Assembly: GCA_963681505.1 (NCBI GenBank)
Contig: OY811988.1
Span: 6,179,402 to 6,243,401 of the forward strand
Length of the DNA: 64,000 nt
Source of the DNA: Eunapius fragilis
Lineage: Eukaryota; Porifera; Demospongiae; Spongillida; Spongillidae
Reading direction: 5' to 3'
Part shown: piece by piece, positions 8,137 to 20,800 of the stretch
Position numbering within the stretch: the first letter of the stretch is position 1
Layout of the letters: every line of letters starts with the position of its first letter
Program-made: the position numbers and the translations under genes
Notes under the pieces: model-generated
Databases searched by the model: none
Told to the model about the DNA's origin: nothing
What the model saw: the letters and a program-made list of their open reading frames with translations, nothing else

Positions 8137-11100
8137 ATGACGCTAACCGACAGTGTTAATCGCGACGAGGCACTGAGATGCCTGAAGTTGGCCCGGTCTG
8201 CATTAGTGGAAGGCAATAAAGCCAAAGCCAAGAGGCTTGCTGAGAAGTCACGGCAGATGTGTCGCACAGATGAAGGAGACGGTAAGGTTTGGGAGCCCTC
8301 TGTGGGTACATTCTATAGGCATCACGTGCTTGATTTACCTTATGCTAGAGTTTTTGCGAAGTCTGGATGACGTAGGTCAGCAAGCGAGTTATCCGAGTCA
8401 CCAACAAGAGCGGCAGAATAAGCCACACAGCAACAAGAATGCCGAGAAGGCCAACACCAAAGCAACGTCCGCCGAGTCAGACTACACCTCCGATCAAAAA
8501 GCTGCCGTTGAGCGGTACGATTTTGGGCGTGTAGTTGGCAAGTTGTAAGGATATACGGTGTGTTTTATTAACAGAATCCTAAGTTGCAAGGATTTCTACG
8601 AAATCCTCGGCGTGTCCAGAGAAGCATCCGAGAATGATCTGAAAAAACAGTATAGAAAGCTTGCTCTTCAGTTTCATCCTGACAAGAACCACGCCCCTCA
8701 CGCAGAGGAGGCCTTCAAAGGTAGGGAGGCTGGCACTAGGGAGATGATGACATCATACATTTCTTCCCCAGCCATTAGCAACGCGTATGCAATTCTCAGT
8801 GACAAGAGTAAACGCGAGCAGTATGACCGTTATGGGGAGGAGGGAATTAACCCATCACGAAGAGTGTCACATGAATACAGCCGAGGGTTTGAGGCTGACA
8901 TCTCTCCAGAGGACCTCTTCAGAGTGTTCTTTGGTGGTGGGAATTGTAAGAGTTGGGGTGGGTTCAGAGTGTATGGATATGATGATGATGTCATTCCCTA
9001 TGTATAGCTATTTTTTACCAGCGTGAGTATTCCCCGATGTACAGGCACAACCACCATCACAACCATCATCACCATCACCATAGTAGGCACAATGGTCACC
9101 ATGGTAACATGTCTGAGGTATTGTGCGTGTAGCTATACATGTATTCATGTCACCTCTTCATCTATTAGCCCAGTCCATGGATTCAGCTCCTTCAGTTGTC
9201 TCCAATCATCTTGCTTGTCTCTGTAACTCTTTTTAGCCAACTTTTTGCGCAGTTACTTCAACCATCTCCTATTTTTGTGCTTCACAAAACCAGGTACATT
9301 CATTTTGTGTTCTCCTGGTATTTTCTGTCATGTCAAGCAAAATTAAAATTTGTTAAAATTTGTTACCTGGTTTTATTAATCATAAACTGTACCGACCAGT
9401 CAAATATAGTTGTATGAAAGAATTTGGAGTGTAAGTTGATAATGTTTATTGTTATTCCAAGTACAGCGTGTAACCAAAAAGTGTTTGCCGTTGTAACATT
9501 TACATTTAACAATACTGGCATGTAGTACTGTGTTAGTCCTTTTAGGATTGGGTTAGGAATCATTTTATCATTATTCTCCAATGAGAAAAAGCCTGTGCAA
9601 ATGAATATTGCAATCTTGTGCCCTTCCTTTTTATACCACTCTTGCCTCAAATTCCGATATCCCTTCTCATTTGAGAATGTGCTTGTTGGAAATTCCAATC
9701 AATTGATTGCTGGGAAGTCATTATATTGTTATTATTATTGTGCCTATTCAGAAACACCCGGCATGTGATTGTAAGCAAGCCAATGTGAATATAGCATATA
9801 CCGTTTCTGCACAGTGGTTTTAAACCATAGGTGACCAGAACATTATATACAAATATAGCAAAATCATTTGCATCCTTACTGGCAATGAGGTTCTGGTTAT
9901 TTATCTCATCATAAATAATAAAAATCAAGCATTAAGTATGGTTAAATAATAAAAATCAAGTCAAAGCAATTAATTTTGACATACATTTATGTAATTATAC
10001 TATTGTAATGAGACAAAATGTATAAAAGTACGTTTAATTCATGTTAATTCCTTACTTAGCACTAGCAGCTATCCCTGCACATGCACCCTGATACTGCATG
10101 CCGTAAAAGGGAGTTAGGCAAAGCACCCTGTGAGACCACACCCCCAAGAGGAGGGGGGGGGCTGTGAGACCACATGTCCAAATGGCTATAGACAGCTAAG
10201 GGAGGCAACAGCCAACCACCATACCCTAGGCTAGCAGATGTAGCCATTGTAGGGTGAATGGGTGCAGGCTGTATGCGTAGCCTTAGGTAGGGCCCAGACT
10301 GCCATGCCCTAGGTTGCCTCAACCATTGTGGGACAAATGGGGTGTGGGCCATAGTACTCTAGAGGCTGTGTGACCCCACCTCAGGGTGTTAGCCCCCGGG
10401 TTAGGGGGCTAACACCCTGCAAAATTACGTAACACATGAATGTTCCCCCCCAGGGAACCACCCAAAGTTAACCCCCCATAAAGACAATATTGCCCCCAGT
10501 TTTGGTGCCCATTGGGTGTGATAGTACAAAAACAAAAAAGGGTTACAGACACAACTAAGCATAAGTGGGAAAATAGTTAGGGAGCCCTGGCAATCTGTGC
10601 TGTGATGGAGTGGTTTGGAGTATGGCGGACATATGTGGATTATTAGGAGATAAATCCAGGTGCTGGGTGAACTGAGAGGCTGTGTGTGGTGTGTGATGGG
10701 CTTATATGCATGCCCCCGGGGGGGGGGGGGGGGGCCTGGGAAGGTCTGTATGCATGTGATGGGTAGTGTGGTAAGGGGCAGTTGATTTAGTTTATTGAGG
10801 TGGTTAGACACCTCAGTGGGCACTTGTTAAATTTCCACGTACCTTAATTAAAATCAAGCCAATTAAATCAAGAATTTTGGAATTTAATAGTATGGAGAAT
10901 TGCTGACACAATTTGCACTTAAAATTAAAGACAAGTTGCATGTGATGTACCCTTGTAGTCTAAATTCATTAAGCTGCTTTCTTTTCGGTGATGGCAAGAA
11001 TTAATGCAGTGCTCAGACGTTTGCAACAAAGACAGGCAACAAAATAGCTTTAAAATGAGAGAGATATCAAATAACACATACATGTATGCACACACTCTAA

Positions 11101-12180
11101 AGACACGTGTGTGCGCACACTGCAATGACAAAAAAGACAGTGCCCCACAAAGAACAAAAAAACGGGCCATCTGCGAGCACAATAGGCTTGGTGAAACGTT
11201 AGTTTACAGTATTTAGCTACCATAATAGGTCCCTATTAAAAAGCATTATTAAAAAAAGGGTGAGAGTATCGTTTGGTTCTTTATTTAATAGGTTTCAGAA
11301 TCGGCAAGATTCAGCAAGTATTGTACTAAGGACGAGTATTAGGTAAACGTAGTTCAGCACGCAAAAATTATATTGCCCTCATGTTTCATTGTGCAATGAA
11401 TCTGAAATACGTCCATGGGGATTCGTTTTTGACCGCATTTTAACTAATGCACAATGACATCAACTTTCTTATAATTCGTTAATACTTTTGTAACAGTACC
11501 ACCTGGTACTTAACTAGCTGGTAGTTATTATAGGGTACAAATGACATGTTTTTCTCAGCACTTCAACGTTTTTTTTTTTTTACATATTGTGATACTGTAG
11601 GGTGTTACACAACAGTTTATCCACTTAATATCAAAATTCCTTTCTTAGCATCATGTTCTGTGGTTTTATATGGTCATCCTTGATACTCCTCCATGGTAAT
11701 ATTCAGCTTTCACCAAAGCTCAGTTTTTGATTATGTTCTCCCACCTAAAGTGACCATGTTTTTGTTATATATGCTTGATAAGATCATACGTATACATTTA
11801 AGGTTTAAAAATGCTGTGGTACATAATATATGTTGTACTTGTAGTGTTCACACAGAGAGAAGGGAAACAAAGCAGGACAAACTTCTGTATTTTGTCACAG
11901 TGAGTTGTAAGAATTTATCTGTATGACATCATCCTTTGACTCTGAATTTAGAAGTCCAAACTTGAAGATCTAAAGAATTCACAACAATTGGTTCAATTGG
12001 AAAGTGAAGTTCGTAACACTTACATTTCTAACTATTGGGAAGAGTGTCGTTATGAACAGCTGTATTCGAGTAAGGCTTGTTTGGATATAACTTTCTTAAA
12101 TGTCATAATCTGTGCTGTAATGGTCTGTAGGAGAGCGGAAATCATGTGAGCTCTATAAGAAATTGACTGCAAGGGACTGA
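8137..12180 (+). CDS. DNAJB12/14: DnaJ (Hsp40) subfamily B member 12/14-like ER-membrane co-chaperone (9 exons)
   Basis: Exons: 8137-8281, 8349-8514, 8575-8720, 8772-8970, 9045-9117, 9187-9293, 11845-11899, 11952-12069, 12131-12180. They sum to 1059 bases (352 aa plus TGA), near the 375-379 aa of human DNAJB12/B14. Order: N-terminal [13 protein letters not shown] helix (8-20), J domain (about 110-172) with HPD at 138-140, [17 protein letters not shown] (193-209), His-rich linker (about 220-229), one membrane helix (about 246-268), then a DUF1977-type tail with [13 protein letters not shown] and [12 protein letters not shown]. These proteins sit in the ER membrane with the J domain in the cytosol and recruit Hsc70 for ER-associated degradation. 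Exons 7-9 were found by matching the family tail and keeping phase across a 2.55-kb intron. The exon 4/5 junction (GT|GTATGG to TACAG|G) is the least certain: a GTAAGA donor at 8946 would break the His-rich frame. An alternative start is 8107. Confidence 0.92.
9294..11844. other. Large DNAJB intron 6: no gene seen; hairpin and G-run
   Basis: Mostly AT-rich with no recognisable exon. About 10210-10345 holds two imperfect copies of a segment containing ATRCCCTAGG, 82 bp apart. A perfect hairpin lies at 10382-10419, and a 17-G run at 10718-10734 preceded by five C. Frames on either strand have no recognisable similarity. Confidence 0.6.
10382..10419. other. Perfect 16-bp inverted repeat (hairpin)
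   Basis: CAGGGTGTTAGCCCCC (10382-10397) and its exact reverse complement (10404-10419) are separated by GGGTTA. The arms begin with CAGGG, like the two TA-flanked MITEs in this window, but no TA lies outside, so it may be a collapsed pair of element ends or an independent palindrome. Confidence 0.7.
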
Positions 12181-13229
12181 GAGAGCATGTAGTAGATGTC
12201 TGTATTATCAAGTTATTATTACATTGTGCTGTACATTGTTTGTGGTTATGCAATGTGTGCATTTCTGTGTCAGCTATGTGCCTACACTTGCCTGATTCCA
12301 TCACCATCTGTTTAACACGCGGTTTACAACAGATGCGGGGAAATATTGGGGAATATATAATTCCCTCCTATCGATCTCTTTCTAAGCTAAACATGTTTAA
12401 AAATACGAATCATATAATTGTCGTATTAAAAGCCAGCTCATTATGGTATTAACAATGTGCCTCAGCATTCAAGGTACAGTTCCGATATACACTATAGCCT
12501 ATACTTAATAAATGGATGCAAAAGTAAACGTTTAAAGAAACAATTTTATGCACCAAAAACCAATACAGTGGTATAAGTAGTGTGATCGACCAGGAATTGC
12601 ACAAAGGGCACCTGGTGCAGCATGTTTGTGAAATTGTCCGACAATACGAGCCTGTATAAAACTCCATAGGGCAGTCGCAAATATGTACTGAGTAATACTG
12701 CAAGAGTAATCACTAGAAGAAAATTATTCTTCAAAATAATCAAGATTTCACCGCGTCTGTGCGTGTTTTAAAATTGATTTAAAAAAATCTAAACTGGCAA
12801 AGATAATCTAGAACTGTAATAACACTCCGCAATTGTGTTGGTAAGATGCCTGGCCAACTCTGCTAAAGCATCATGCAGCTTTGCACTATGCTACATCAGT
12901 ATGCATGGTGTTAGCTGGATACTACATCAGTATGGTATAGCTGCTACATTTTCCCGCATAATTCTACATGGTTGAGCACAATAGTAAATAAATAGCACAT
13001 ATGAACTGGGCAACAAACACCTCCAGTGCGCCCTATGGTGATCTTTCTTTCTTTCCCAAACTGGTCTGTTTTGGAAAAATGGAGTGTGATTTAAGTGGGG
13101 GTGCGAGGGCCATTAAAACCTATTGAAATGCCATGCTTATAATACTACTGATGTAGCAGCCAGGAAACCCAGACCTTGTCAGGGTGATTCTGCTCAAATT
13201 CTGAGCATCGTAAAGGGGTGTAGGGGTGA
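12181..13229. other. Intergenic stretch downstream of DNAJB; nothing coding seen
   Basis: AT-rich sequence with no recognisable exon on either strand. AATAAA at 12507-12512 is the first clear polyadenylation hexamer after the DNAJB stop and is a weak candidate for its 3' end. Confidence 0.5.
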
Positions 13230-13545
13230 AGCTTACCCTGGAGCCGCAGGAGCTCTAGGACAGGACTTGCCGGAGTGGTCACCAAGGCAACTCGTGAACC
13301 AGCACTTGTGGGCGAAGGAACACTCGGCACGATTGCAGGAGGCGTAATTGAATTTCCTGAAGATTTCCTGCCCTGACATGCCCTTGGGTAGACTTGGTTG
13401 CTCCATTGGTGGCAGAGGATTGCAGGGGGTTTGGCGCTAGGCTGTTTGGGGGCCCGAAAGGGGTACCGGGTTGCGCACCACAGATGAATATCGTCCTTCA
13501 CCTGACCCCAGTTGTTTTTATCGTACCCAGTCTTAGGAAGCTATA
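13230..13545 (-). pseudogene. Decayed retroelement-like fragment with Cys/His zinc-knuckle motif
   Basis: On the minus strand one frame (about 13540-13430) reads YDKNNWGQVKDDIHLWC. A second frame (about 13400-13255) reads FNYASCNRAECSFAHKC followed by CLGDHSGKSCP, a Cys-x4-Cys-x3-His-x-x-x-Cys-like cluster with trailing Cys/His residues. Such a Trp/Tyr-rich segment followed by an FN-x-x-x-C zinc-knuckle cluster is reminiscent of proteins coded by tyrosine-recombinase (DIRS/Ngaro-type) retroelements in marine invertebrates. The parts lie in different frames and are cut by stops, so this is a relic. Family assignment is tentative. Confidence 0.35.
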
Positions 13546-13734
13546 ACTCGCGAACGGTTCTGAAAGACGGCAATAGTACCAATCGCTTCGAAATTTATCG
13601 GCACGTTATCCTTACATGTCATATGACATCTTTAAGGAATGGCATATAATATTAATAATTTTAGGCAGTATATTAAAAATGCTCAAACCTTAACCTGCTT
13701 ATTTGGTGTTCCTGGTCGAGAGGACATCTTAGGG

Positions 13735-14378
13735 GTCACAGAACTACCACTACCACCCAAAGATATGTCATGGGCATGTAGCATTTTAAAAGTTATGGGA
13801 AGATATGCATGTTGTACAAACCATTCACTTCAACCCAACAAGTCCTTTCTCCTTTGTGACCTGTGTATTGAGTGATGTACAAGAAGGCTTTCTTATCTGA
13901 TATTCAAAAGGCTATAAAATGTAAGGGCTTGTTGCCTATCTGTGCTTGCAACATTGTATGCATTTAATAGCAGTTGCACTGTTGCAAGGGCTGAGTACTA
14001 GGTGAAATGAAAATTACAGCAACCATATCGTCTCCCATATGTTACTCCTATGAACCCAAGTCACAGAACTACCCCTACCAATCAAAGGTATGTCTAGGGC
14101 TTGTAGTATTGTACTAGCATTAAAACCTGTGCATGTTGTACCAACCATTCACTTCAACCCAATTCTGTGTGCAGCAGTCCATTGTGATCTGTGTATTGAG
14201 TACTTGTATGGTTAATCTGATGTCCAAGAAGGCATCCATATCTCATGATATACAAATGGCTATAATACGTAGGCGCTTGTTGCCTGCCTGTGAATGCAAC
14301 TGTGTATGAATTTAATTGCAGTTGCAAGGGCTGAGTACTAGGACATATGATAATTACTGCTACCATATCCTTCTCCCC
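13735..14378. repeat. Diverged tandem duplication, two ~320-bp copies
   Basis: Copy 1 (about 13735-14045) and copy 2 (about 14058-14378) share ordered blocks: GGTCACAGAACTACC / AGTCACAGAACTACC, GCATGTTGTAC-AACCATTCACTTCAACCCAA, TGTGTATTGAGT, GCTTGTTGCCT and TGCAAGGGCTGAGTACTAGG. Many substitutions and small gaps separate the copies, so the event is old. It is not satellite sequence, although it sits just left of the array. Confidence 0.8.
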
Positions 14379-14394
14379 TGTCCCCTGCTGCAAG

Positions 14395-14590
14395 TAGCAA
14401 TGTCCCAGCAGCTACCACCACTAGCTGTGCTGCCAGCCCCTGCCACTAGCTGCACTGTCCAAATTGCTACAACCACAAGCTGCCACTAGCTGCACAGTCC
14501 TCGTTGCTATCACCACTACCTGTGCTGCCCCTACTGCCAGCAGCTGCATTGCCCCCACCACTAGCTGCACTGCCGCCCTACCACCCTGCC
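14395..14590. repeat. Low-complexity CCACTAGCTGCACTG-type repeat
   Basis: Imperfect reiterations of CCACTAGCTGCACTG, CACCACTAGCTG and CTGCCAG. These make a Cys/Thr/Ala/Pro-rich open frame (14464-14676) that has no recognisable similarity and is explained by the repeat. Confidence 0.7.
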
Positions 14591-14593
14591 AGC

Positions 14594-15504
14594 TATTCAA
14601 AAGTAGGTTCCCACCCGGGTATACATTTCAATGGACATCTCTAATTCAAGTAAATCAATGCATACATGGAATATAGCAGGGACCATACTTCTTTCTATAA
14701 TTGATGTCACCTCAGGCATATAAGCTTCAGCATGGCTGTAAAAAGCAATTCAAAAGTAGGTTCCCACCCATACATTTCTATGGACATCTCTACGGTAAAG
14801 TTTGACTATTTTATCGTCAAGGTGTTGATGAGGATTCTATTACTAGGAAACAACAGCACACTTGGAAGAAAGCAGTGACCATCCCTCTTTCTCTGTTTAA
14901 TGCCACCTCATGCATTAGTGCTTCAATATGAGTTTACCAATCAATTCAAAAGTAGGTTCCCACCTATACATTTCTATGGGAAATTTTTGACTATCTTAGC
15001 ATCGAGGTGTCGATGAGACATGCAATATGAGCAAACCACTGCACAAATGGAAGATAGCAGTAACCATTCCTCTATCTGTTTTAAATGCCACCCCGAGCAT
15101 ACCTGCTTCGGTATGGGTTAATCAAGCGATTCAAAAGTAGGTTCCCACCCATACATTTAAATGGGAAATTTTTGACTATCTTAGCATCGAGGTGTTGATG
15201 AGACATGCAATATGAGCAAACCACTGCACACATGGAAGTTAGCAGTAACCATTCCTCTATCTGTTTTAAATGCCACCCCGAGCATACCTGCTTCGGTATG
15301 GGTTTACCAAGCGATTCAAAAGTAGGTTCCCACACAAACATTTGTATGGGAAATTTTTGACTATCTTAGCATCGAGGTGTTGATGAGACATGAAATATGA
15401 GCAAACCACTGCACACATGGAAGATAGCAGTAACCATTCCTCTATCTGTTTTAAATGAAACCCCGAGCATACCTGCTTGGGTATGGGTTACCCAAGCGAT
15501 TCAA
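14594..15504. repeat. Degenerate left edge of the satellite, B-type monomers only
   Basis: The junction landmark AAAAGTAGGTTCCCAC occurs near 14599, 14753, 14949, 15134 and 15320. The first monomers are heavily diverged (for example CCCACCCGGGTATACATTTC). All carry a single 24-bp subrepeat, and the first two-subrepeat monomer begins near 15505. Divergence declines from left to right. Confidence 0.85.
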
Positions 15505-17800
15505 AAGTAGGTTCCCACCCATACATTCCAATGGGAAACTACCCATACATCTCTATGGGAAATATTGACTATCATAGCATCGAGGTGTTGATGAGACACG
15601 CAATATGAGCAAACCACTGCACACATGGAAGATAGCAGTAACCACTCCTCTATCTCTTTTTAATGCCACCCCGAGCATACCTGCTTTGGTATGGGTTACC
15701 CAAGCGATTCAAAAGTAGGTTCCCACCCATACATTCCTATGGGAAACTACCCATACATCTCTATGGGAAATATTGACTATCTTAGCATCGAGGTGTTGAT
15801 GAGACACGCAATATGAGCAAACCACTGCACACATGGAAGATAGCAGTAACCACTCCTCTATCTCTTTTTAATGCCACCCCGAGCATACCTGCTTTGGTAT
15901 GGGTTAACCAAGCGATTCAAAAGTAGGTTCCCACCCATACATTTCTATGGGAAATTTTTGACTATCTTAGCATCGAGGTGTTGATGAGGCATGCAATATG
16001 AGCAAACCACTGCACACATGGAAGATAGCAGTAACCATTCCTCTATCTGTTTTAAATGCCACACCGAGGATACCTGCTTTGGAATGGGTTTACCAAGCGA
16101 TTCAAAAGTAGGTTCCCACCCATACATTCCTATGGGAAACTACCCATACATCTCTATGGGAAATATTGACTATCTTAGCATCGAGGTGTTGATGAGACAC
16201 GCAATATGATCAAACCACTGCACACATGGAAGATAGCAGTAACCATTCCTCTATCTGTTTTAAATGCCACCCCGAGGATACCAGCTTTGGTATGGGTTAC
16301 CCAAGCGATTCAAAAGTAGGTTCCCACCCATACATTCCTATGGGAAACCACCCATACATCTCTATGGGAAATATTGACTATCTTAGCATCGAGGTGTTGA
16401 TGAGACATGCAATATGAGCAAACCACTGCACACATGGAAGATAGCAGTAACCACTCCTCTATCTCTTTTTAATGCCACCCCGAGCATACCTGCTTTGGTA
16501 TGGGTTAACCAAGCGATTCAAAAGTAGGTTCCCACCCATACATTTCTATGGGAAATTTTTGACTATCTTAGCATCGAGGTGTTGATGAGGCATGCAATAT
16601 GAGCAAACCACTGCACACATGAAAGATAGCAGTAACCATTCCTCTATCTGTTTTAAATGCCACCCCGAGGATACCTGCTTTGGTATGGGTTTACCAAGCG
16701 ATTCAAAAGTAGGTTCCCACCCATACATTCCTATGGGAAACCATCCATACATCTCTATGGGAAATATTGACTATATTAGCATCGAGGTGTTGATGAGACA
16801 CGCAATATGAGCAAACCACTGCACACATGGAAGATAGCAGTAACCACTCCTCTATCTCTTTTTAATGCCACCCCGAGCATACCTGCTTTGGTATGGGTTA
16901 CCCAAGCGATTCAAAAGTAGGTTCCCACCCATACATTCCTATGGGAAACTACCCATACATCTCTATGGGAAATATTGACTATCTTAGCATCGAGGTGTTG
17001 ATGAGACACGCAATATGAGCAAACCACTGCACACATGGAAGATAGCAGTAACCACTCCTCTATCTCTTTTTAATGCCACCCCGAGCATACCTGCTTTGGT
17101 ATGGGTTAACCAAGCGATTCAAAAGTAGGTTCCCACCCATACATTTCTATGGGAAATTTTTGACTATCTTAGCATCGAGGTGTTGATGAGGCATGCAATA
17201 TGAGCAAACCACTGCACACATGGAAGATAGCAGTAACCATTCCTCTATCTGTTTTAAATGCCACCCCGAGGATACCAGTATTGGTATGGGTTACCCAAGC
17301 GATTCAAAAGTAGGTTCCCACCCATACATTCCTATGGGAAACCACCCATACATCTCTATGGGAAATATTGACTATCTTAGCATCGAGGTGTTGATGAGAC
17401 ATGCAATATGAGCAAACCACTGCACACATGGAAGATAGCAGTAACCACTCCTCTATCTCTTTTTAATGCCACCCCGAGCATACCTGCTTTGGTATGGGTT
17501 ACCCAAGCGATTCAAAAGTAGGTTCCCACCCATACATTCCTATGGGAAACTACCCATACATCTCTATGGGAAATATTGACTATCTTAGCATCGAGGTGTT
17601 GATGAGACACGCAATATGAGCAAACCACTGCACACATGGAAGATAGCTGTAACCAATCCTCTATCTCTTTTTAATGCCACCCCGAGCATACCTGCTTTGG
17701 TATGGGTTAACCAAGCGATTCAAAAGTACGTTCCCACCCATACATTTCTATGGGAAATTTTTGACTATCTTAGCATCGAGGTGTTGATGAGGCATGCAAT
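15505..17800. repeat. Regular A-A-B higher-order repeat, 601-bp period
   Basis: From about 15505 the monomers run A, A, B, with B-to-A anchors at 15991, 16592, 17193 and 17794, exactly 601 bp apart. This is the simplest higher-order form in the array; later parts vary it with 393- and 416-bp groups. Confidence 0.85.
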
Positions 17801-20800
17801 ATGAGCAAACCACTGCACACATGGAAGATAGCAGTAACCATTCCTCTATCTGTTTTAAATGCCACACCGAGGATACCTGCTTTGGAATGGGTTTACCAAG
17901 CGATTCAAAAGTAGGTTCCCACCCATACATTCCTATGGGAAACTACCCATACATCTCTATGGGAAATATTGACTATCTTAGCATCGAGGTGTTGATGAGA
18001 CACGCAATATGATCAAACCACTGCACACATGGAAGATAGCAGTAACCATTCCTCTATCTGTTTTAAATGCCACCCCGAGGATACCAGCTTTGGTATGGGT
18101 TACCCAAGCGATTCAAAAGTAGGTTCCCACCCATACATTCCTATGGGAAACCACCCATACATCTCTATGGGAAATATTGACTATCTTAGCATCGAGGTTT
18201 TGATGAGACATGCAATATGAGCAAACCACTGCACACATGGAAGATAGCAGTAACCATTCCTCTATCTGTTTTAAATGCCACACCGAGGATACCTGCTTTG
18301 GAATGGGTTTACCAAGCGATTCAAAAGTAGGTTCCCACCCATACATTCCTATGGGAAACTACCCATACATCTCTATGGGAAATATTGACTATCTTAGCAT
18401 CGAGGTGTTGATGAGACACGCAATATGAGCAAACCACTGCACACATGGAAGATAGCAGTAACCACTCCTCTATCTCTTTTTAATGCCACCCCGAGCATAC
18501 CTGCTTTGGTATGGGTTAACCAAGCGATTCAAAAGTAGGTTCCCACCCATACATTTCTATGGGAAATTTTTGACTATCTTAGCATCGAGGTGTTGATGAG
18601 GCATGCAATATGAGCAAACCACTGCACACATGGAAGATAGCAGTAACCATTCCTCTATCTGTTTTAAATGCCACCCCGAGGATACCAGCTTTGGTATGGG
18701 TTACCCAAGCGATTCAAAAGTAGGTTCCCACCCATACATTCCTATGAGAAACCACCCATGCATCTCTATGGGAAATATTGACTATCTTAGCATCGAGGTG
18801 TTGATGAGACATGCAATATGAGCAAACCACTGCACACATGGAAGATAGCAGTAACCACTCCTCTATCTCTTTTTAATGCCACCCCGAGCATACCTGCTTT
18901 GGTATGGGTTAACCAAGCGATTCAAAAGTAGGTTCCCACCCATACATTTCTATGGGAAATTTTTGACAATCTTAGCATCGATGTGTTGATGAGGCATGCA
19001 ATATGAGCAAACCACTGCACACATGAAAGATAGCAGTAACCATTCCTCTATCTGTTTTAAATGCCACCCCGAGGATACCTGCTTTGGTATGGGTTTACCA
19101 AGCGATTCAAAAGTAGGTTCCCACCCATACATTCCTATGGGAAACCATCCATACATCTCTATGGGAAATATTGACTATCTTAGCATCGAGGTGTTGATGA
19201 GACACGCAATATGAGCAAACCACTGCACACATGGAAGATAGCAGTAACCACTCCTCTATCTCTTTTTAATGCCACCCCGAGCATACCTGCTTTGGTATGG
19301 GTTACCCAAGCGATTCAAAAGTAGGTTCCCACCCATACATTCCTATGGGAAACTACCCATACATCTCTATGGGAAATATTGTCTATCTTAGCATCGAGGT
19401 GTTGATGAGACACGCAATATGAGCAAACCACTGCACACATGGAAGATAGCAGTAACCACTCCTCTATCTCTTTTTAATGCCACCCCGAGCATACCTGCTT
19501 TGGTATGGGTTAACCAAGCGATTCAAAAGTAGGTTCCCACCCATACATTTCTATGGGAAATTTTTGACTATCTTAGCATCGAGGTGCTGATGAGGCATGC
19601 AATATGAGCAAACCACAGCACACATGGAAGATAGCAGTAACCATTCCTCTATCTGTTTTAAATGCCACACCGAGGATACCTGCTTTGGAATGGGTTTACC
19701 AAGCGATTCAAAAGTAGGTTCCCACCCATACATTCCTATGGGAAACTACCCATACATCTCTATGGGAAATATTGACTATCTTAGCATCGAGGTGTTGATG
19801 AGACACGCAATATGATCAAACCACTGCACACATGGAAGATAGCAGTAACCATTCCTCTATCTGTTTTATATGCCACCCCGAGGATACCAGCTTTGGTATG
19901 GGCTACCCAAGCGATTCAAAAGTAGGTTCCCACCCATACATTCCTATGGGAAACCACCCATACATCTCTATGTGAAATATTGACTATCTTAGCATCGAGG
20001 TGTTGATGAGACATGCAATATGAGCAAACCACTGCACACATGGAAGATAGCAGTAACCACTCCTCTATCTGTTTTAAATGCCACCCCGAGGATACCAGCT
20101 TTGGTATGGGTTACCCAAGCGATTCAAAAGTAGGTTCCCACCCATACATTCCTATGGGAAACCACCCATACATCTCTATGGGAAATATTGACTATCTTAG
20201 CATCGAGGTGTTGATGAGACATGCAATATGAGCAAACCACTGCACACATGGAAGATAGCAGTAACCACTCCTCTATCTCTTTTTAATGCCACCCCGAGCA
20301 TACCTGCTTTGGTATGGGTTAACCAAGCGATTCAAAAGTAGGTTCCCACCCATACATTTCTATGGGAAATTTTTGACTATCTTAGCATCGAGGTGTTGAT
20401 GAGGCATGCAATATGAGCAAACCACTGCACACATGAAAGATAGCAGTAACCATTCCTCTATCTGTTTTAAATGCCACCCCGAGGATACCTGCTTTGGTAT
20501 GGGTTTACCAAGCGATTCAAAAGTAGGTTCCCACCCATACATTCCTATGGGAAACCATCCATACATCTCTATGGGAAATATTGACTATCTTAGCATCGAG
20601 GTGTTGATGAGACACGCAATATGAGCAAACCACTGCACACATGGAAGATAGCAGTAACCACTCCTCTATCTCTTTTTAATGCCACCCCGAGCATACCTGC
20701 TTTGGTATGGGTTACCCAAGCGATTCAAAAGTAGGTTCCCACCCATACATTCCTATGGGAAACTACCCATACATCTCTATGGGAAATATTGACTATCTTA

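Noticed and set aside
8941..9007. Ending the DNAJB protein at TAG 9005-9007
   Set aside because: It would remove the membrane helix and DUF1977-like tail that are clearly encoded downstream in phase.
10425..10823. 132-codon minus-strand frame rich in Pro/His
   Set aside because: It lies inside the DNAJB intron, spans a G homopolymer and has no recognisable similarity.
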